A stretch of 64,000 bases of DNA from Claveliimonas ammoniilytica. GTDB taxonomy: Bacteria; Bacillota; Clostridia; Lachnospirales; Lachnospiraceae. Shown one piece after another: positions 42,911 through 52,915 of this stretch. A model generated the notes under the pieces. It was not told where the DNA came from. It was given only the letters and a program-made list of their open reading frames with translations, and searched no databases. The stretch is taken from the NCBI RefSeq assembly GCF_025567415.1, contig NZ_JAOQJV010000001.1, positions 62,001 to 126,000 on the forward strand. The letters run 5' to 3'. The translations under genes and the position numbers were made by a program. How positions within the stretch are numbered: position 1 is the stretch's first letter; each line of letters begins with the position of its first letter.

Positions 42911-43918
42911 ATGATGATTCGTGAACAGCTTGAATTGCGTGAAACAGAGATATTAAGTCCCTATGCGAGTTTCAGCAGAGAGTCAAGAGGACGGGAACGT
43001 GAGGAAGAAGAATGTGATATCCGTCCGGTGTTTCAACGGGATCGTGACCGGATCCTTCACAGCAAGGCATTTCGCAGGCTGAGGCAGAAGACACAGGTGT
43101 TTTTACAGCCTATGGGAGATCATTATCGGACGAGACTTACCCATACGCTGGAGGTGTCACAGAATGCAAGAACGATTGCCAAGGCACTCAGATTGAATGA
43201 AGATCTGGTAGAAGCGATTGCACTTGGACATGATCTTGGTCATACGCCGTTTGGACATGCCGGAGAGCGGGCTTTGAATGAAGTATGTGAATTGGGGTTC
43301 AAGCATAATGAGCAGAGTGTACGCGTAGTCGAAGTGTTGGAAAAACAGGGGAAGGGGCTGAATCTCACCTGGGAAGTGAGGGATGGAATCCGTAATCACA
43401 AATCTAGCGGATGTCCGGCAACATTGGAAGGGAAACTGGTGCAGTTATCGGACAAGATTGCCTATATCAATCATGATATTGATGATGCTGTACGAGGTGG
43501 CATTTTAAAAGAGGAGGATCTGCCTTCAGAATATACCGACATATTGGGACATTCCAGCAAAGCCAGGCTGAATCGCATGGTGCATGATGTGATTACGCAG
43601 AGTATGGATCGCCCGGAGATCCATATGTCGGATGAGGTGTGGAAAGCCATGCGTGGGCTGAGACAGTATCTGTTTGAACATGTATACCTGAATCCGGTGG
43701 CAAAGGGAGAAGAGGCGAAGGTGATGCATATGATTACGAATCTTTATCATATTTATATGGAAAAACCGGAACTCATGCCGGAGCAGTTTTTGAATATGCT
43801 GGAAAATGGCGCCGCGTCAAGAGAACAGATAGCGTGTGATTATATCGCAGGTATGACAGATTCCTACGCAGTTCATACATTTGAGGAATATTTTATTCCG
43901 AAATGTTGGAAAAATTAA
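42911..43918 (+). CDS. dgt: deoxyguanosinetriphosphate triphosphohydrolase-like protein
   Basis: A 335-residue HD-domain protein. RRLRQKTQVFLQPMGDHYRTRLTHTLEVSQ carries the first metal histidine, then LGHDLGHTPFGHAGE the HD pair and catalytic histidine, followed by EQSVRVVEVLE and a C-terminal DKIAYINHDIDDA with the last metal Asp. dGTPases remove triphosphate from dNTPs; clostridial members act in this operon position before dnaG. The start at 42911 follows AAGGAGGT by 8 bases; the next codon is also ATG. Confidence 0.92.
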   Translation: MMIREQLELRETEILSPYASFSRESRGREREEEECDIRPVFQRDRDRILHSKAFRRLRQKTQVFLQPMGDHYRTRLTHTLEVSQNARTIAKALRLNEDLVEAIALGHDLGHTPFGHAGERALNEVCELGFKHNEQSVRVVEVLEKQGKGLNLTWEVRDGIRNHKSSGCPATLEGKLVQLSDKIAYINHDIDDAVRGGILKEEDLPSEYTDILGHSSKARLNRMVHDVITQSMDRPEIHMSDEVWKAMRGLRQYLFEHVYLNPVAKGEEAKVMHMITNLYHIYMEKPELMPEQFLNMLENGAASREQIACDYIAGMTDSYAVHTFEEYFIPKCWKN

Positions 43919-44005
43919 AGGAAATCAGAAAGTTCTGTCGAATTTATATAAATAGGGAGTATTTTGAGTATTCCCAAAGACTAGAAAAGAGGATGCAGCA
44001 GATTT

Positions 44006-45781
44006 ATGTATTATCCCGAAGAATTAATAGAGGAAGTACGACAGAAGAATGATATCGTGGATGTGCTGTCCGGCTATGTGAAGCTTCAGAAAAAGGGAAG
44101 TTCTTATTTTGGACTATGTCCATTTCATAATGAGAAGTCCCCGTCTTTTTCGGTTAGCAGACAGAAGCAGATGTACTACTGTTTCGGGTGTGGAGCCGGA
44201 GGAAATGTATTTACATTTCTGATGGAATATGAGAATTATTCATTTCCGGAAGCAGTAAAGGTACTGGCAGACCGGGCAGGAGTAGACCTGCCGGAGATCG
44301 AGTATTCTAAGGAGGCCAGAGAACGGGCTGACCTGAAGAGTACATTACTTGAGATCAATAAGTTAGCAGCCAAGTATTTTTACGCGCAGCTTAAGACAGA
44401 ACAGGGCAGAACGGCATATACATATCTGAAGAAGCGGGAACTGAGTGATGAGACGATTGTGGCATTTGGACTGGGCTATTCTAACAAATACAGTGACGAT
44501 CTGTATCGGTATCTGAAAACCAAGGGCTATACGGATGAGGTACTGATGCAGGCAGGACTCATTTCCATGGACGAGCGTCACGGACCGTATGACAAGTTCT
44601 GGAATCGTGTTATGTTTCCGATCATGGATGCCAACAATCGAGTGATTGGATTTGGCGGACGTGTGATGGGAGATGGTAAGCCTAAATATCTGAATTCACC
44701 GGAGACACCGATTTTTGATAAGAGTCGGAATCTCTATGGACTTCACCGGGCAAGAAGTTCCAGAAAACCGTATTTCATACTATGTGAGGGTTATATGGAT
44801 GTGATTGCCCTGCATCAGGCAGGCTTTACCAATGCAGTCGCATCACTGGGAACGGCACTTACGCCGGGACATGCATCACTGATCAAGCGGTATGTGAATG
44901 AAGTATATCTGACTTATGACAGTGATGAAGCAGGAACAAAGGCAGCTCTGAGAGCAATGCCGATTTTGCGGAATGTGGGGATTACGGCAAAAGTAATCCG
45001 CATGGATCCATACAAGGATCCGGATGAATTTATCAAGAATCTGGGGACGGAAGCATTTGAGGAACGGATTCAGAAAGCACGCAATGCATTTATGTTTGGA
45101 CTGGAGATGCTGGAGCGGGATTATGATCTGAATACACCGGAAGGAAAGACCGGATTTATGCACGAGGCGGCGAAGAGACTGGCGGTATTCGATGAAGAGA
45201 TCGAACGCAGTAATTATATAGAAGCAGTTGCAAAGGCATACCGGGTTAATGTGGACGAGTTAAGGAAGTTGGTGGTGCGGACGGCAGTACAGACAGGACT
45301 TGCAAAGCCTGTGGAGAAGCCGAGAACCACGAGAAACCGTGAAAAAGAGGCGGACGACGGTATTTTGAAGTCACAGAGAATCCTTCTGACATGGATGATC
45401 GATGATGCGAATGTCTTACAGCAGATCCGGAGAGTGATCCGGTCAGATGATTTTACCGAGCCACTTTATCGGACGGTAGCAGAACTTCTGTATCAGCAGA
45501 TGGACGAAGGCTTAGTGAATCCGGCACAGATCATGAATCATTTTTCAGATGAAGAGGAACACCGCAAAGTGGCAGAATTGTTCCATACAAAGATTAGAGA
45601 ATTAACCACTAGGGAAGAGCAGGAAAAAGCATTGAATGAGACCGTGCGTCGTGTTAAGCAGAACAGTCTGGATGAGATGGCGAGGAGACTGGAGCCGACA
45701 GACATTGCGGGACTCCAGAAACTCATGGAGGATAAGCGGGCACTTCAGGATGCAAAGGGACTGCATATTTCCATAATTTAA
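44006..45781 (+). CDS. dnaG: DNA primase
   Basis: A 591-residue primase that makes RNA primers at the replication fork. N-terminal zinc ribbon YFGLCPFHNEKSPSFSVS / YYCFGCGAGG (about 38-66), the catalytic TOPRIM region with PYFILCEGYMDVIAL and YLTYDSDEAGTKAA, a metal-binding PYKDPDEF, and a C-terminal helicase-binding domain. It lies between dgt and rpoD, the classic macromolecular-synthesis cluster. The ribosome site is weak (AGAGGA about 14 bases upstream). Confidence 0.97.
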   Translation: MYYPEELIEEVRQKNDIVDVLSGYVKLQKKGSSYFGLCPFHNEKSPSFSVSRQKQMYYCFGCGAGGNVFTFLMEYENYSFPEAVKVLADRAGVDLPEIEYSKEARERADLKSTLLEINKLAAKYFYAQLKTEQGRTAYTYLKKRELSDETIVAFGLGYSNKYSDDLYRYLKTKGYTDEVLMQAGLISMDERHGPYDKFWNRVMFPIMDANNRVIGFGGRVMGDGKPKYLNSPETPIFDKSRNLYGLHRARSSRKPYFILCEGYMDVIALHQAGFTNAVASLGTALTPGHASLIKRYVNEVYLTYDSDEAGTKAALRAMPILRNVGITAKVIRMDPYKDPDEFIKNLGTEAFEERIQKARNAFMFGLEMLERDYDLNTPEGKTGFMHEAAKRLAVFDEEIERSNYIEAVAKAYRVNVDELRKLVVRTAVQTGLAKPVEKPRTTRNREKEADDGILKSQRILLTWMIDDANVLQQIRRVIRSDDFTEPLYRTVAELLYQQMDEGLVNPAQIMNHFSDEEEHRKVAELFHTKIRELTTREEQEKALNETVRRVKQNSLDEMARRLEPTDIAGLQKLMEDKRALQDAKGLHISII

Positions 45782-45820
45782 GGATAAAATATAAACAAGC
45801 AGTGAGAGGATGGACATTAC

Positions 45821-46933
45821 ATGGAAGAGAACATTGTAAAATTTGAGGAAAAGCTGAAAGAACTGGTAGCTCTTGGAAAAAAGAAAAAGAGTGTCCTTGA
45901 GATTCAGGAGATCAATGACTTTTTCTCAGATATGGAGCTTAGCCCAGAACAGATGGAGCAGGTATTTGAATATCTGGAAGCGAAGGGGATTGATGTGCTC
46001 CGAATCAATTCGGATACAGATGACGATGACGATATGGAAGTTATATTGTCAGATGAAGACGAAGTAGATATGGAAAAGATCGACCTGTCTGTTCCGGATG
46101 GAATCAGTATCGAAGATCCGGTACGTATGTATCTGAAAGAGATTGGTAAAGTGCCACTTTTGTCTGCGGAGGAAGAGGTTGAGCTGGCAAAGCGTATGGC
46201 AGAAGGCGATGAAGAAGCTAAGAAGCGTCTGGCTGAGGCGAATCTTCGTCTGGTAGTCAGCATTGCAAAGCGTTATGTGGGACGAGGTATGCTGTTTCTG
46301 GATCTGATCCAGGAAGGTAACCTGGGACTGATTAAGGCGGTTGAAAAATTTGATTATCAGAAGGGATTCAAGTTCAGTACTTATGCAACATGGTGGATTC
46401 GTCAGGCCATTACAAGAGCAATTGCGGATCAGGCAAGAACGATTCGTATTCCGGTGCATATGGTTGAGACAATTAACAAATTGATTCGTGTATCCAGACA
46501 GTTACTTCAGGAATTAGGACGTGAACCTACCCCGGAAGAGATTGCAGAAGAGTTGGACATGCCGGTAGAACGTGTACGTGAGATTCTGAAGATTTCACAG
46601 GAACCGGTGTCTCTGGAGACACCGATCGGTGAAGAGGAAGACAGCCACCTGGGTGATTTTATTCAGGATGACAATGTTCCGGTACCGGCAGAGGCAGCAG
46701 CAGCGACATTGCTGAAAGAGCAGTTGGATGAAGTGTTGGATACTCTGACAGAGAGAGAACAGAAGGTGCTCCGTCTTCGTTTCGGTATGAATGATGGTCG
46801 TGCACGAACTCTGGAAGAAGTTGGTAAGGAGTTTGACGTTACCAGAGAGCGTATTCGTCAGATTGAGGCGAAGGCACTTCGTAAGCTTCGTCATCCGAGC
46901 CGTAGCAGAAAACTGAGAGATTATCTTGAATAA
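45821..46933 (+). CDS. rpoD: RNA polymerase housekeeping sigma factor SigA/RpoD
   Basis: A 370-residue primary sigma factor. The acidic N-terminal region 1.1-like part (about 1-95) is followed by DPVRMYLKEIGKVPLLSAEEE (1.2), NLRLVVSIAKRYVGRGMLFLDLIQEGNLGLIKAVEKFDY and FSTYATWWIRQAITRAIADQART (2), region 3, and TLEEVGKEFDVTRERIRQIEAKALRKLR (4.2). It recognises the TTGACA/TATAAT promoters seen throughout the window. Confidence 0.98.
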   Translation: MEENIVKFEEKLKELVALGKKKKSVLEIQEINDFFSDMELSPEQMEQVFEYLEAKGIDVLRINSDTDDDDDMEVILSDEDEVDMEKIDLSVPDGISIEDPVRMYLKEIGKVPLLSAEEEVELAKRMAEGDEEAKKRLAEANLRLVVSIAKRYVGRGMLFLDLIQEGNLGLIKAVEKFDYQKGFKFSTYATWWIRQAITRAIADQARTIRIPVHMVETINKLIRVSRQLLQELGREPTPEEIAEELDMPVERVREILKISQEPVSLETPIGEEEDSHLGDFIQDDNVPVPAEAAAATLLKEQLDEVLDTLTEREQKVLRLRFGMNDGRARTLEEVGKEFDVTRERIRQIEAKALRKLRHPSRSRKLRDYLE

Positions 46934-46946
46934 GAAAGAGGCGCCT

Positions 46947-47642
46947 ATGGAACTATCAAAAAGACTGAAAGCTGTTGCCGGTCTTGTGACAGAGGGCGCC
47001 TCTGTTGCTGATATCGGAACAGATCATGGTTACGTACCAATTTGGCTGATCCAGTCCGGACGAGCAGCAAAGGTGATCGCAATGGATGTAAATGAAGGTC
47101 CGCTGGAGAGAGCCAGAGGGCATATCCGGTCAAAGAGACTGGAGAATGTGATATTTACCAGAAAATCAGATGGACTGCAGGCATTGCATGTGGGAGAAGC
47201 AGACACGATGATTGCAGCCGGAATGGGGGGCGGTCTGGTGATAAGGATTCTGGAGAATTCATCGGAGATTACAGCAGATCTGAAAGAATTTATCCTGCAG
47301 CCACAATCAGAGATTCACAAGGTCAGAGAATATCTGAATCGGCATGGTTACCGGAGCGTGGAAGAGGATATGGTAGAAGAGGATGGCAAATACTATCCGA
47401 TGATGAAACTGGTGCATGGAGAAGAAGCGCCATATTCACAGGAGGAGTTGTATTATGGGCGCTTACTCCTGAAGAAAAAGAATCCAGTATTATATCAGTT
47501 CCTTCAGAGAGAACATAGCTTAAAAAAGGGGATCGCTGATAGATTGGGAGATCAGACCGGAAAAGGAGCAGAGAGCAGACAGAAAGAGCTTCAAGACGAA
47601 CTGGAACGGATTGAACATGCAATTGCTTCTTATGAAATGTAG
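46947..47642 (+). CDS. trmK: tRNA (adenine22-N1)-methyltransferase
   Basis: A 231-residue Rossmann methyltransferase of the TrmK (YqfN) family, methylating A22 in the D loop of some tRNAs. Seen: SAM motif VADIGTDHGYVPIWL, AMDVNEGPLERA, and GMGGGLVIRIL. The C-terminal half is helical. The start at 46947 has AAGAGG about 6 bases upstream; the in-frame TTG at 46926 overlaps the rpoD stop. Position after rpoD and before the Nif3 gene is conserved in Firmicutes. Confidence 0.92.
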   Translation: MELSKRLKAVAGLVTEGASVADIGTDHGYVPIWLIQSGRAAKVIAMDVNEGPLERARGHIRSKRLENVIFTRKSDGLQALHVGEADTMIAAGMGGGLVIRILENSSEITADLKEFILQPQSEIHKVREYLNRHGYRSVEEDMVEEDGKYYPMMKLVHGEEAPYSQEELYYGRLLLKKKNPVLYQFLQREHSLKKGIADRLGDQTGKGAESRQKELQDELERIEHAIASYEM

Positions 47643-47673
47643 AGAAATAAAGTAGCAAAACGAGGTGATACAG

Positions 47674-48462
47674 ATGTTGTGTCAGAAAATTATAGAAACA
47701 CTGGAGGCGCGTTATCCTGGAAGCTGTGCGATGGACTGGGATAATGTGGGACTCCTTGTGGGAAGAAGGAAAAAAGAAGTACATCGCATTTATGTGGCAG
47801 TGGATGCAACGGATGAAGTGATCGAGGAAGCGATCGAAGCACAGGCAGATATGCTTGTGACGCATCATCCGATGATATTTTCCGGAATGAAACAAATAAC
47901 AGAAGATGATTTTATCGGCAGAAGAGTATTGCGCCTGATTCAGAATGATATAGCATATTATGCGATGCATACCAATTATGATGTGATGGGAATGGCAGAG
48001 CTTTCGGGTGAAGTACTGGGACTTAAAAATGCAGAAGTACTGGATGTGACCTGCCAGAGTCCGTTAGACGGCAGCCCGCAGGGGATCGGCCGTGTAGCAG
48101 ATTTGGAAGATCCGATCTGTCTGCAGGAATGTTGCGAACTGGTGAAAGCGAAATATGAACTGGAAGCAGTAAAAGTATTCGGAGATCCGTCTGCAGAGAT
48201 CCGTCGTGTGGCAATCTCTCCGGGAGCCGGCAAGAGTATGGTATCGGCAGCATTTGCGGCGCATGCAGATGTACTGATTACAGGAGATATTGACCATCAC
48301 ACCGGAATTGATGCGGTTGCACAGGGGCTTATGATCATAGATGGTGGTCACTATGGGATTGAGAAAATATTTGTACCGGATGTGGCAGCGTTTCTCCGGG
48401 AGAAATGTCAGGCGATCGATGTAGTGGAAGCACCTGTATGTAATCCATTTCAGATCGTATAA
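47674..48462 (+). CDS. Nif3-like dinuclear metal centre protein
   Basis: A 262-residue protein of the Nif3/YqfO family. N-terminal MDWDNVGLLVG, metal-ligand segments LVTHHPMIFSGMKQI and AMHTNYDVM, and the C-terminal TGDIDHHTGIDA and GGHYGIEKIF. The family binds two metals and forms a hexameric ring; it is often called GTP cyclohydrolase I type 2, but its role is unsettled. GAGGTGA lies 5 bases before ATG 47674. It follows trmK closely, as in most Firmicutes. Confidence 0.92.
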   Translation: MLCQKIIETLEARYPGSCAMDWDNVGLLVGRRKKEVHRIYVAVDATDEVIEEAIEAQADMLVTHHPMIFSGMKQITEDDFIGRRVLRLIQNDIAYYAMHTNYDVMGMAELSGEVLGLKNAEVLDVTCQSPLDGSPQGIGRVADLEDPICLQECCELVKAKYELEAVKVFGDPSAEIRRVAISPGAGKSMVSAAFAAHADVLITGDIDHHTGIDAVAQGLMIIDGGHYGIEKIFVPDVAAFLREKCQAIDVVEAPVCNPFQIV

Positions 48463-48482
48463 GGCAGAAAGGAGCGATGGAT

Positions 48483-50147
48483 ATGGCACAGGAAATGGTC
48501 AGTGTTCAGATTGGTGAAGAGATATATCAGTACGAGAAAGGTACAACGTATCGTGAGATTGCGTTAGCTCATCAGCAGGATTATGAAAATGACATTGTGT
48601 TGGTATTTGTTAATAAGAAGCTTCAGGAATTGAGAAAAACATTGAAGACAGATTGCGAGATGCAATTTGTCACAACAGGGGATCAGATTGGATATGCAAC
48701 TTATAAGCGCAGTATGAATCTGTTACTGGTAAAAGCAATCTATGATGTGTGTGATCACGCTCCTGAGACGAAAGTGAGGATACATTTCTCAGTCAGTGAT
48801 GGGCTGTACTGTACAGTGGAAGGCGCCATGGTAAATACTGAGTTCTTAGAGAAAGTTAAAGTACGTATGCAGGAAATGATCCGGCGGGATATTCCAATCA
48901 ACAAACGGACGGTCGATACCGATGATGCAGTTGCATTGTTCCGCCAATATGGTATGGAAGATAAAGAGAGACTGTTTGCGTATCGGAGAGTATCAAAAGT
49001 AAATCTTTATAGTATCAATGAGTTTGAAGATTACTTTTACGGATATATGGTGCCGAGTGCCGGATATCTAAAATGGTTTGAATTGTATCCATATGAGGCG
49101 GGATTTGTTATTCAGATGCCGACAAAACAGGCACCAAAAGTGGTGCGTCCATTCCGCCCGGCCGAGAAGCTGTTCCATGTTCAGAAAGAATCTGTACACT
49201 GGGGAGATATGCAGAATATTGAGACGGTTGGTGCATTGAACGATGTGATCGTAAAAGATGGACCGGGAGAAATGATCTTGGTGCAGGAAGCGTTACAGGA
49301 AAAGAAGATTGCGGATATTGCGGCACAGATTGCGGCCGATCCGAAGGTCAAATTTATTCTGATTGCAGGACCGTCATCTTCCGGTAAGACGACATTTTCC
49401 CATCGTTTGTCCGTACAGCTTAAGGTAAATGGCATGGTACCGCATCCGATTTCTGTAGATAATTTCTTTGTAGAACGAGAAGATACACCGATAGATGCGG
49501 ATGGAAAGTATGATTTTGAGAGTCTTCAGACGGTAGATGTCAAGCTGTTCCATGACTGTATGCTCCGTCTGCTGAATGGAGAAGAAGTAGTGCTTCCGAC
49601 CTTCAATTTTAAGACAGGACACAAGGAATACATCTCTAAGCCAAAGAAGATGGGGGTAAATGATGTGCTGGTAATTGAAGGCATTCACTGTCTGAATCCC
49701 AAAATGACGGCAGGACTGCCGGATGAGAATAAATTCAAGATTTATATCAGTGCGTTGACACAGCTGAATATTGATGAGCATAATCGAATTCCGACTACTG
49801 ACGGCAGACTGATTCGCCGGATCGTACGGGATGCCAGAACCAGAGGCACATCGGCGAAGAATACGATCGCTATGTGGCAGTCAGTACGCCGGGGTGAAGA
49901 GAATAATATTTTCCCATATCAGGAAGAAGCAGATGTAATGTTTAACTCATCGCTGATCTATGAACTGGCGGTATTGAAAGAATATGTAGAACCTCTGCTG
50001 TTTGGAATCGAGCATGACTGCCCGGAATATCCGGAAGTGAAGCGATTGCTGAAATTTCTGGATTATTTTGTGGGAATTGGCAGTGAAAGAGTGCCGGCCA
50101 ATTCGCTGTTAAGGGAATTCGTAGGTGGAGGATGCTTCCAGTTGTAA
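48483..50147 (+). CDS. nucleoside kinase with TGS and ThrRS-like N-terminal domains
   Basis: A 554-residue protein. Residues about 1-65 are a TGS domain (VSVQIGEEIYQYEKGTTYREI), about 65-230 resemble the threonyl-tRNA synthetase second additional domain (HFSVSDGLYCTVEG), and about 285-500 are a uridine kinase-like P-loop domain: Walker A GPSSSGKTT (about 296-304), SVDNFFVERED, DFESLQTVDVKLF and VIEGIHCLNP. The architecture is common in Clostridia and Thermotoga; the nucleoside is not known. ATG 48483 is chosen because AAAGGAG is 8 bases upstream; ATG 48477 is too close. Confidence 0.88.
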   Translation: MAQEMVSVQIGEEIYQYEKGTTYREIALAHQQDYENDIVLVFVNKKLQELRKTLKTDCEMQFVTTGDQIGYATYKRSMNLLLVKAIYDVCDHAPETKVRIHFSVSDGLYCTVEGAMVNTEFLEKVKVRMQEMIRRDIPINKRTVDTDDAVALFRQYGMEDKERLFAYRRVSKVNLYSINEFEDYFYGYMVPSAGYLKWFELYPYEAGFVIQMPTKQAPKVVRPFRPAEKLFHVQKESVHWGDMQNIETVGALNDVIVKDGPGEMILVQEALQEKKIADIAAQIAADPKVKFILIAGPSSSGKTTFSHRLSVQLKVNGMVPHPISVDNFFVEREDTPIDADGKYDFESLQTVDVKLFHDCMLRLLNGEEVVLPTFNFKTGHKEYISKPKKMGVNDVLVIEGIHCLNPKMTAGLPDENKFKIYISALTQLNIDEHNRIPTTDGRLIRRIVRDARTRGTSAKNTIAMWQSVRRGEENNIFPYQEEADVMFNSSLIYELAVLKEYVEPLLFGIEHDCPEYPEVKRLLKFLDYFVGIGSERVPANSLLREFVGGGCFQL

Positions 50148-50181
50148 AAATACAGAATATACCAATGTATATGCCATTATA

Positions 50182-50246
50182 AAAAGGACAGAATGCAAAG
50201 GATAAAGCCTGCTGGCAGATATGTTTGCATACTGTCCTTTATTTTG
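50182..50246. terminator. terminator between the nucleoside kinase gene and aroC
   Basis: AAAGGACAG / CTGTCCTTT outer stem with an inner TGCAAA/TTTGCA stem. T-rich sequence follows on the + strand and poly-T on the - strand, so it may serve both convergent genes. Confidence 0.65.
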
Positions 50247-50263
50247 CATATGAATTAAGCAAA

Positions 50264-51370
50264 TTATCGAGTCTTACTATAAAATTCCGCGATCTTATCC
50301 ATTCTTGCTGCCATATTCTGGAATAGCATATCAACTAATGTAATTGCGGTCATGGACTCTACGACAACTACGGCACGCGGTACGATGACCGGGTCGTGGC
50401 GTCCGTGGATCGTGAGTGACAGAGGCTTACCATCCTTGTCTACGGTATCCTGTGGTTGTGAAATGGATGGTGTAGGCTTAATGGCTGCACGGAGAACAAT
50501 TGTACTGCCATCGCTCATACCGCCCAACACACCGCCGGAATGATTGGTTTCTTTATATATGCCATCTGAATTAGAAGAAAATGCATCGTTATTCTGACTT
50601 CCGGAAGCTTTGGCAGCCTGGAACCCATCTCCGATTTCGAAGCCCTTGACGGCACCGATAGACATTATGGCTTTGGCAAGGTTGGCATCCAGTTTTTCAA
50701 AAACTGTCTCACCGATTCCTGCTGGCATATGGTCTACCCGGCATTCGATGATACCGCCGGAGGAATCCTGTGATCGGATGCATTCCTCAAGATAAGCAGA
50801 AGCTTTTTCGGCGTACTGATTATTTGGCATATATAACGTATTATCTGTGATTACACTATAGTCATAGTCCTGTTCCGGAATGCTGACCGGTCCGATGGAC
50901 TTGGTGTAAGCCATAACCTGGATGCCAAGAGATTCCAGAATCTTACATGCAACAGCACCGGCAGCTACACGACCGATGGTCTCGCGCCCGGAAGAACGTC
51001 CGCCGCCACGGTAATCACGAAAGCCATATTTGGCATCGAAGGTGTAATCGGCATGTCCCGGACGGTAAGTGTTCATGATATTACTGTAGTCGCGGGATTT
51101 CTGATCCTGATTGCGTACAAGAATGGAGATCGGAGTTCCGGTAGTGCGTCCTTCAAAGACACCGGATAAGATCTCCGCCTGATCACTTTCTTTGCGCTGG
51201 GTAGTGAATTTACTCTGTCCCGGCTTACGTCTGTTTAAATATTTCTGAATATCTTCTTCTGACAGAGGAAGACCTGCCGGGCAGCCGTCGATCACAACGC
51301 CGACGCCTGCACCATGAGATTCTCCCCATGTTGTAATTCGAAAGATTGTTCCATATGATGAACCTGCCAT
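50264..51370 (-). CDS. aroC: chorismate synthase
   Basis: A 368-residue enzyme that makes chorismate from EPSP, the last shikimate step, using reduced FMN. Seen: TTWGESHGAGVGVVIDGCP, GRRKPGQSKFTTQRKESDQ in part, RPGHADYTFDAKYGFRDYRGGGRSSGRET and the C-terminal GRHDPVIVPRAVVV. The start at 51370 has AAAGGAGAT about 10 bases upstream; the longer upstream frame has no ribosome site and no family similarity. It is alone, convergent with the kinase gene and divergent from the desulfidase-like gene. Confidence 0.97.
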   Translation of the reverse strand: MAGSSYGTIFRITTWGESHGAGVGVVIDGCPAGLPLSEEDIQKYLNRRKPGQSKFTTQRKESDQAEILSGVFEGRTTGTPISILVRNQDQKSRDYSNIMNTYRPGHADYTFDAKYGFRDYRGGGRSSGRETIGRVAAGAVACKILESLGIQVMAYTKSIGPVSIPEQDYDYSVITDNTLYMPNNQYAEKASAYLEECIRSQDSSGGIIECRVDHMPAGIGETVFEKLDANLAKAIMSIGAVKGFEIGDGFQAAKASGSQNNDAFSSNSDGIYKETNHSGGVLGGMSDGSTIVLRAAIKPTPSISQPQDTVDKDGKPLSLTIHGRHDPVIVPRAVVVVESMTAITLVDMLFQNMAARMDKIAEFYSKTR

Positions 51371-51409
51371 AGTGTGTATAATCTCCTTTATGAAAACGTG
51401 TTTTCTGCT

Positions 51410-51438
51410 ATTATAGCGCAGGAATATAAAAAAGGCAA
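51410..51438 (-). promoter_or_regulatory. promoter of aroC
   Basis: Minus strand TTGCCT (51438-51433), 17 bases, TATAAT (51415-51410), 40 bases before the aroC start. Confidence 0.75.
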
Positions 51439-51479
51439 TTTGTGGAACGAAAAGTAGAATGAAAAGGGGTGCGGGAGTG

Positions 51480-51507
51480 TTGCGGATGAATAGAAATGTG
51501 GTAAAAT
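51480..51507 (+). promoter_or_regulatory. probable promoter of the cysteine desulfidase-like gene
   Basis: TTGCGG (51480-51485), 16 bases, TAAAAT (51502-51507). Confidence 0.45.
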
Positions 51508-51549
51508 AAAGAAAATTATCTGCTGGTGCAGGAGTAAAGGGAGGGTAAT

Positions 51550-52833
51550 ATGAAGAAAACAGATACAAAATACCAGGCGTTTATCCAGATTCTTCGAGAG
51601 GAATTGATTCCGGCTATGGGATGTACGGAGCCGATTGCACTTGCATATGCTGCGGCGATTGCAAGAGATACTCTTGAAGCAATTCCAGAACGAATCGAAG
51701 TGGAAGCGAGTGGAAGTCTGATTAAAAATGTGAAGTCGGTGATCGTGCCTAATACTCAGCAGTTAAAGGGAATTCCGGCAGCTGTGACAGCAGGTATTAT
51801 TGCAGGAAATGCAGAAAAAGAACTTGAAGTAATTGCTGAGGTGTCAGAAGAGCAGATTCAGGAAATGAAACGATATCTGGAACAGACGCCGATTACGGTA
51901 AAGCCACTGAACAGCGGGATTACATTTGATCTGATCATTAAGGTATATAAAGGGACATCGTACAGTAAGATCCGGATTGCGAATTATCATACAAATGTTG
52001 TGTTAGTGGAGAAAGATCATAATATACTGGAACAGAAAGAAATTAATGAAGAGACAGAAGAAGGACTGACGGACCGGTCATTATTATCTATGGAAGATAT
52101 ATGGGATTTTTCTCAGACTGTAGATATTGAAGACGTGAGAGCAATCATTCATCCACAGATTGTCTGTAATATGGAGATTGCAGAAGAAGGAATCCGTGGT
52201 GATTATGGTGCAAATATCGGTTCAGTATTGCTTGGCATGGGAGAAAATAATGTACAGACTCGTGCAAAGGCTATGGCAGCGGCAGCTTCCGATGCAAGAA
52301 TGAACGGATGTGAATTGCCGGTTGTGATTAATTCTGGAAGTGGTAATCAGGGAATAACAACATCTGTTCCGGTTATTGTATATGCAAGAGACTTGAAGGT
52401 AAGTGAAGAGCAGATGTATCGTGCATTAGTATTAGCAAATCTGACTACGATACATCAGAAGACACCGATTGGAAGATTATCTGCTTATTGTGGGGCTGTC
52501 AGTGCTGGTGTAGGCGCAGGAGCAGGAATTGCGTATTTGTGTGGCGGAGGATATAGAGAGATTATTCATACGGTAGTAAATGCTGTGGCAATCGTATCTG
52601 GAATGGTATGTGATGGAGCAAAAGCGTCGTGCGCTGCCAAAATAGCTTCTTCTGTGGACGCAGGGATCCTTGGATATTATATGTATAAAAACGGACAGCA
52701 ATTCTATGGAGGTGACGGACTGGTCACAAAAGGCGTGGAAGCAACATTGAAAAATATTGGTCGTCTGGGGAAAGAAGGAATGAAAGAAACAAACCGGGAA
52801 ATCATTCGTATTATGACGGAAGAACCATGCTAA
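51550..52833 (+). CDS. L-cysteine desulfidase/L-serine dehydratase-like protein (UPF0597)
   Basis: A 427-residue protein of the CdsB/YhaM group. Seen: ELIPAMGCTEPIALAYA with a cysteine near 25 (cluster or catalytic), EASGSLIKNVKSVIVPNT, INSGSGNQGITTSVPV, and C-terminal MVCDGAKASCAAK and FYGGDGLV. Relatives hold an iron-sulfur cluster and break down cysteine to pyruvate, ammonia and sulfide, or detoxify cysteine. Which amino acid it prefers cannot be read here. GGGAGG lies 7 bases before the ATG. Single gene. Confidence 0.88.
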   Translation: MKKTDTKYQAFIQILREELIPAMGCTEPIALAYAAAIARDTLEAIPERIEVEASGSLIKNVKSVIVPNTQQLKGIPAAVTAGIIAGNAEKELEVIAEVSEEQIQEMKRYLEQTPITVKPLNSGITFDLIIKVYKGTSYSKIRIANYHTNVVLVEKDHNILEQKEINEETEEGLTDRSLLSMEDIWDFSQTVDIEDVRAIIHPQIVCNMEIAEEGIRGDYGANIGSVLLGMGENNVQTRAKAMAAAASDARMNGCELPVVINSGSGNQGITTSVPVIVYARDLKVSEEQMYRALVLANLTTIHQKTPIGRLSAYCGAVSAGVGAGAGIAYLCGGGYREIIHTVVNAVAIVSGMVCDGAKASCAAKIASSVDAGILGYYMYKNGQQFYGGDGLVTKGVEATLKNIGRLGKEGMKETNREIIRIMTEEPC

Positions 52834-52849
52834 AAATGGTAAATTCTAC

Positions 52850-52878
52850 TGTACTTTTGGAAATTACCGTATTATAAT
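52850..52878 (+). promoter_or_regulatory. probable promoter of the L,D-transpeptidase gene
   Basis: TGTACT (52850-52855), 17 bases, TATAAT (52873-52878). The -35 is weak. Confidence 0.5.
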
Positions 52879-52915
52879 TGGGATTGTATTTATAATTGTG
52901 AGGAGTATATGATAC

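Noticed and set aside
47323..47970. 215-codon minus-strand frame across trmK and the Nif3 gene
   Set aside because: It spans the junction of two clear + strand genes and has no features of a protein family.
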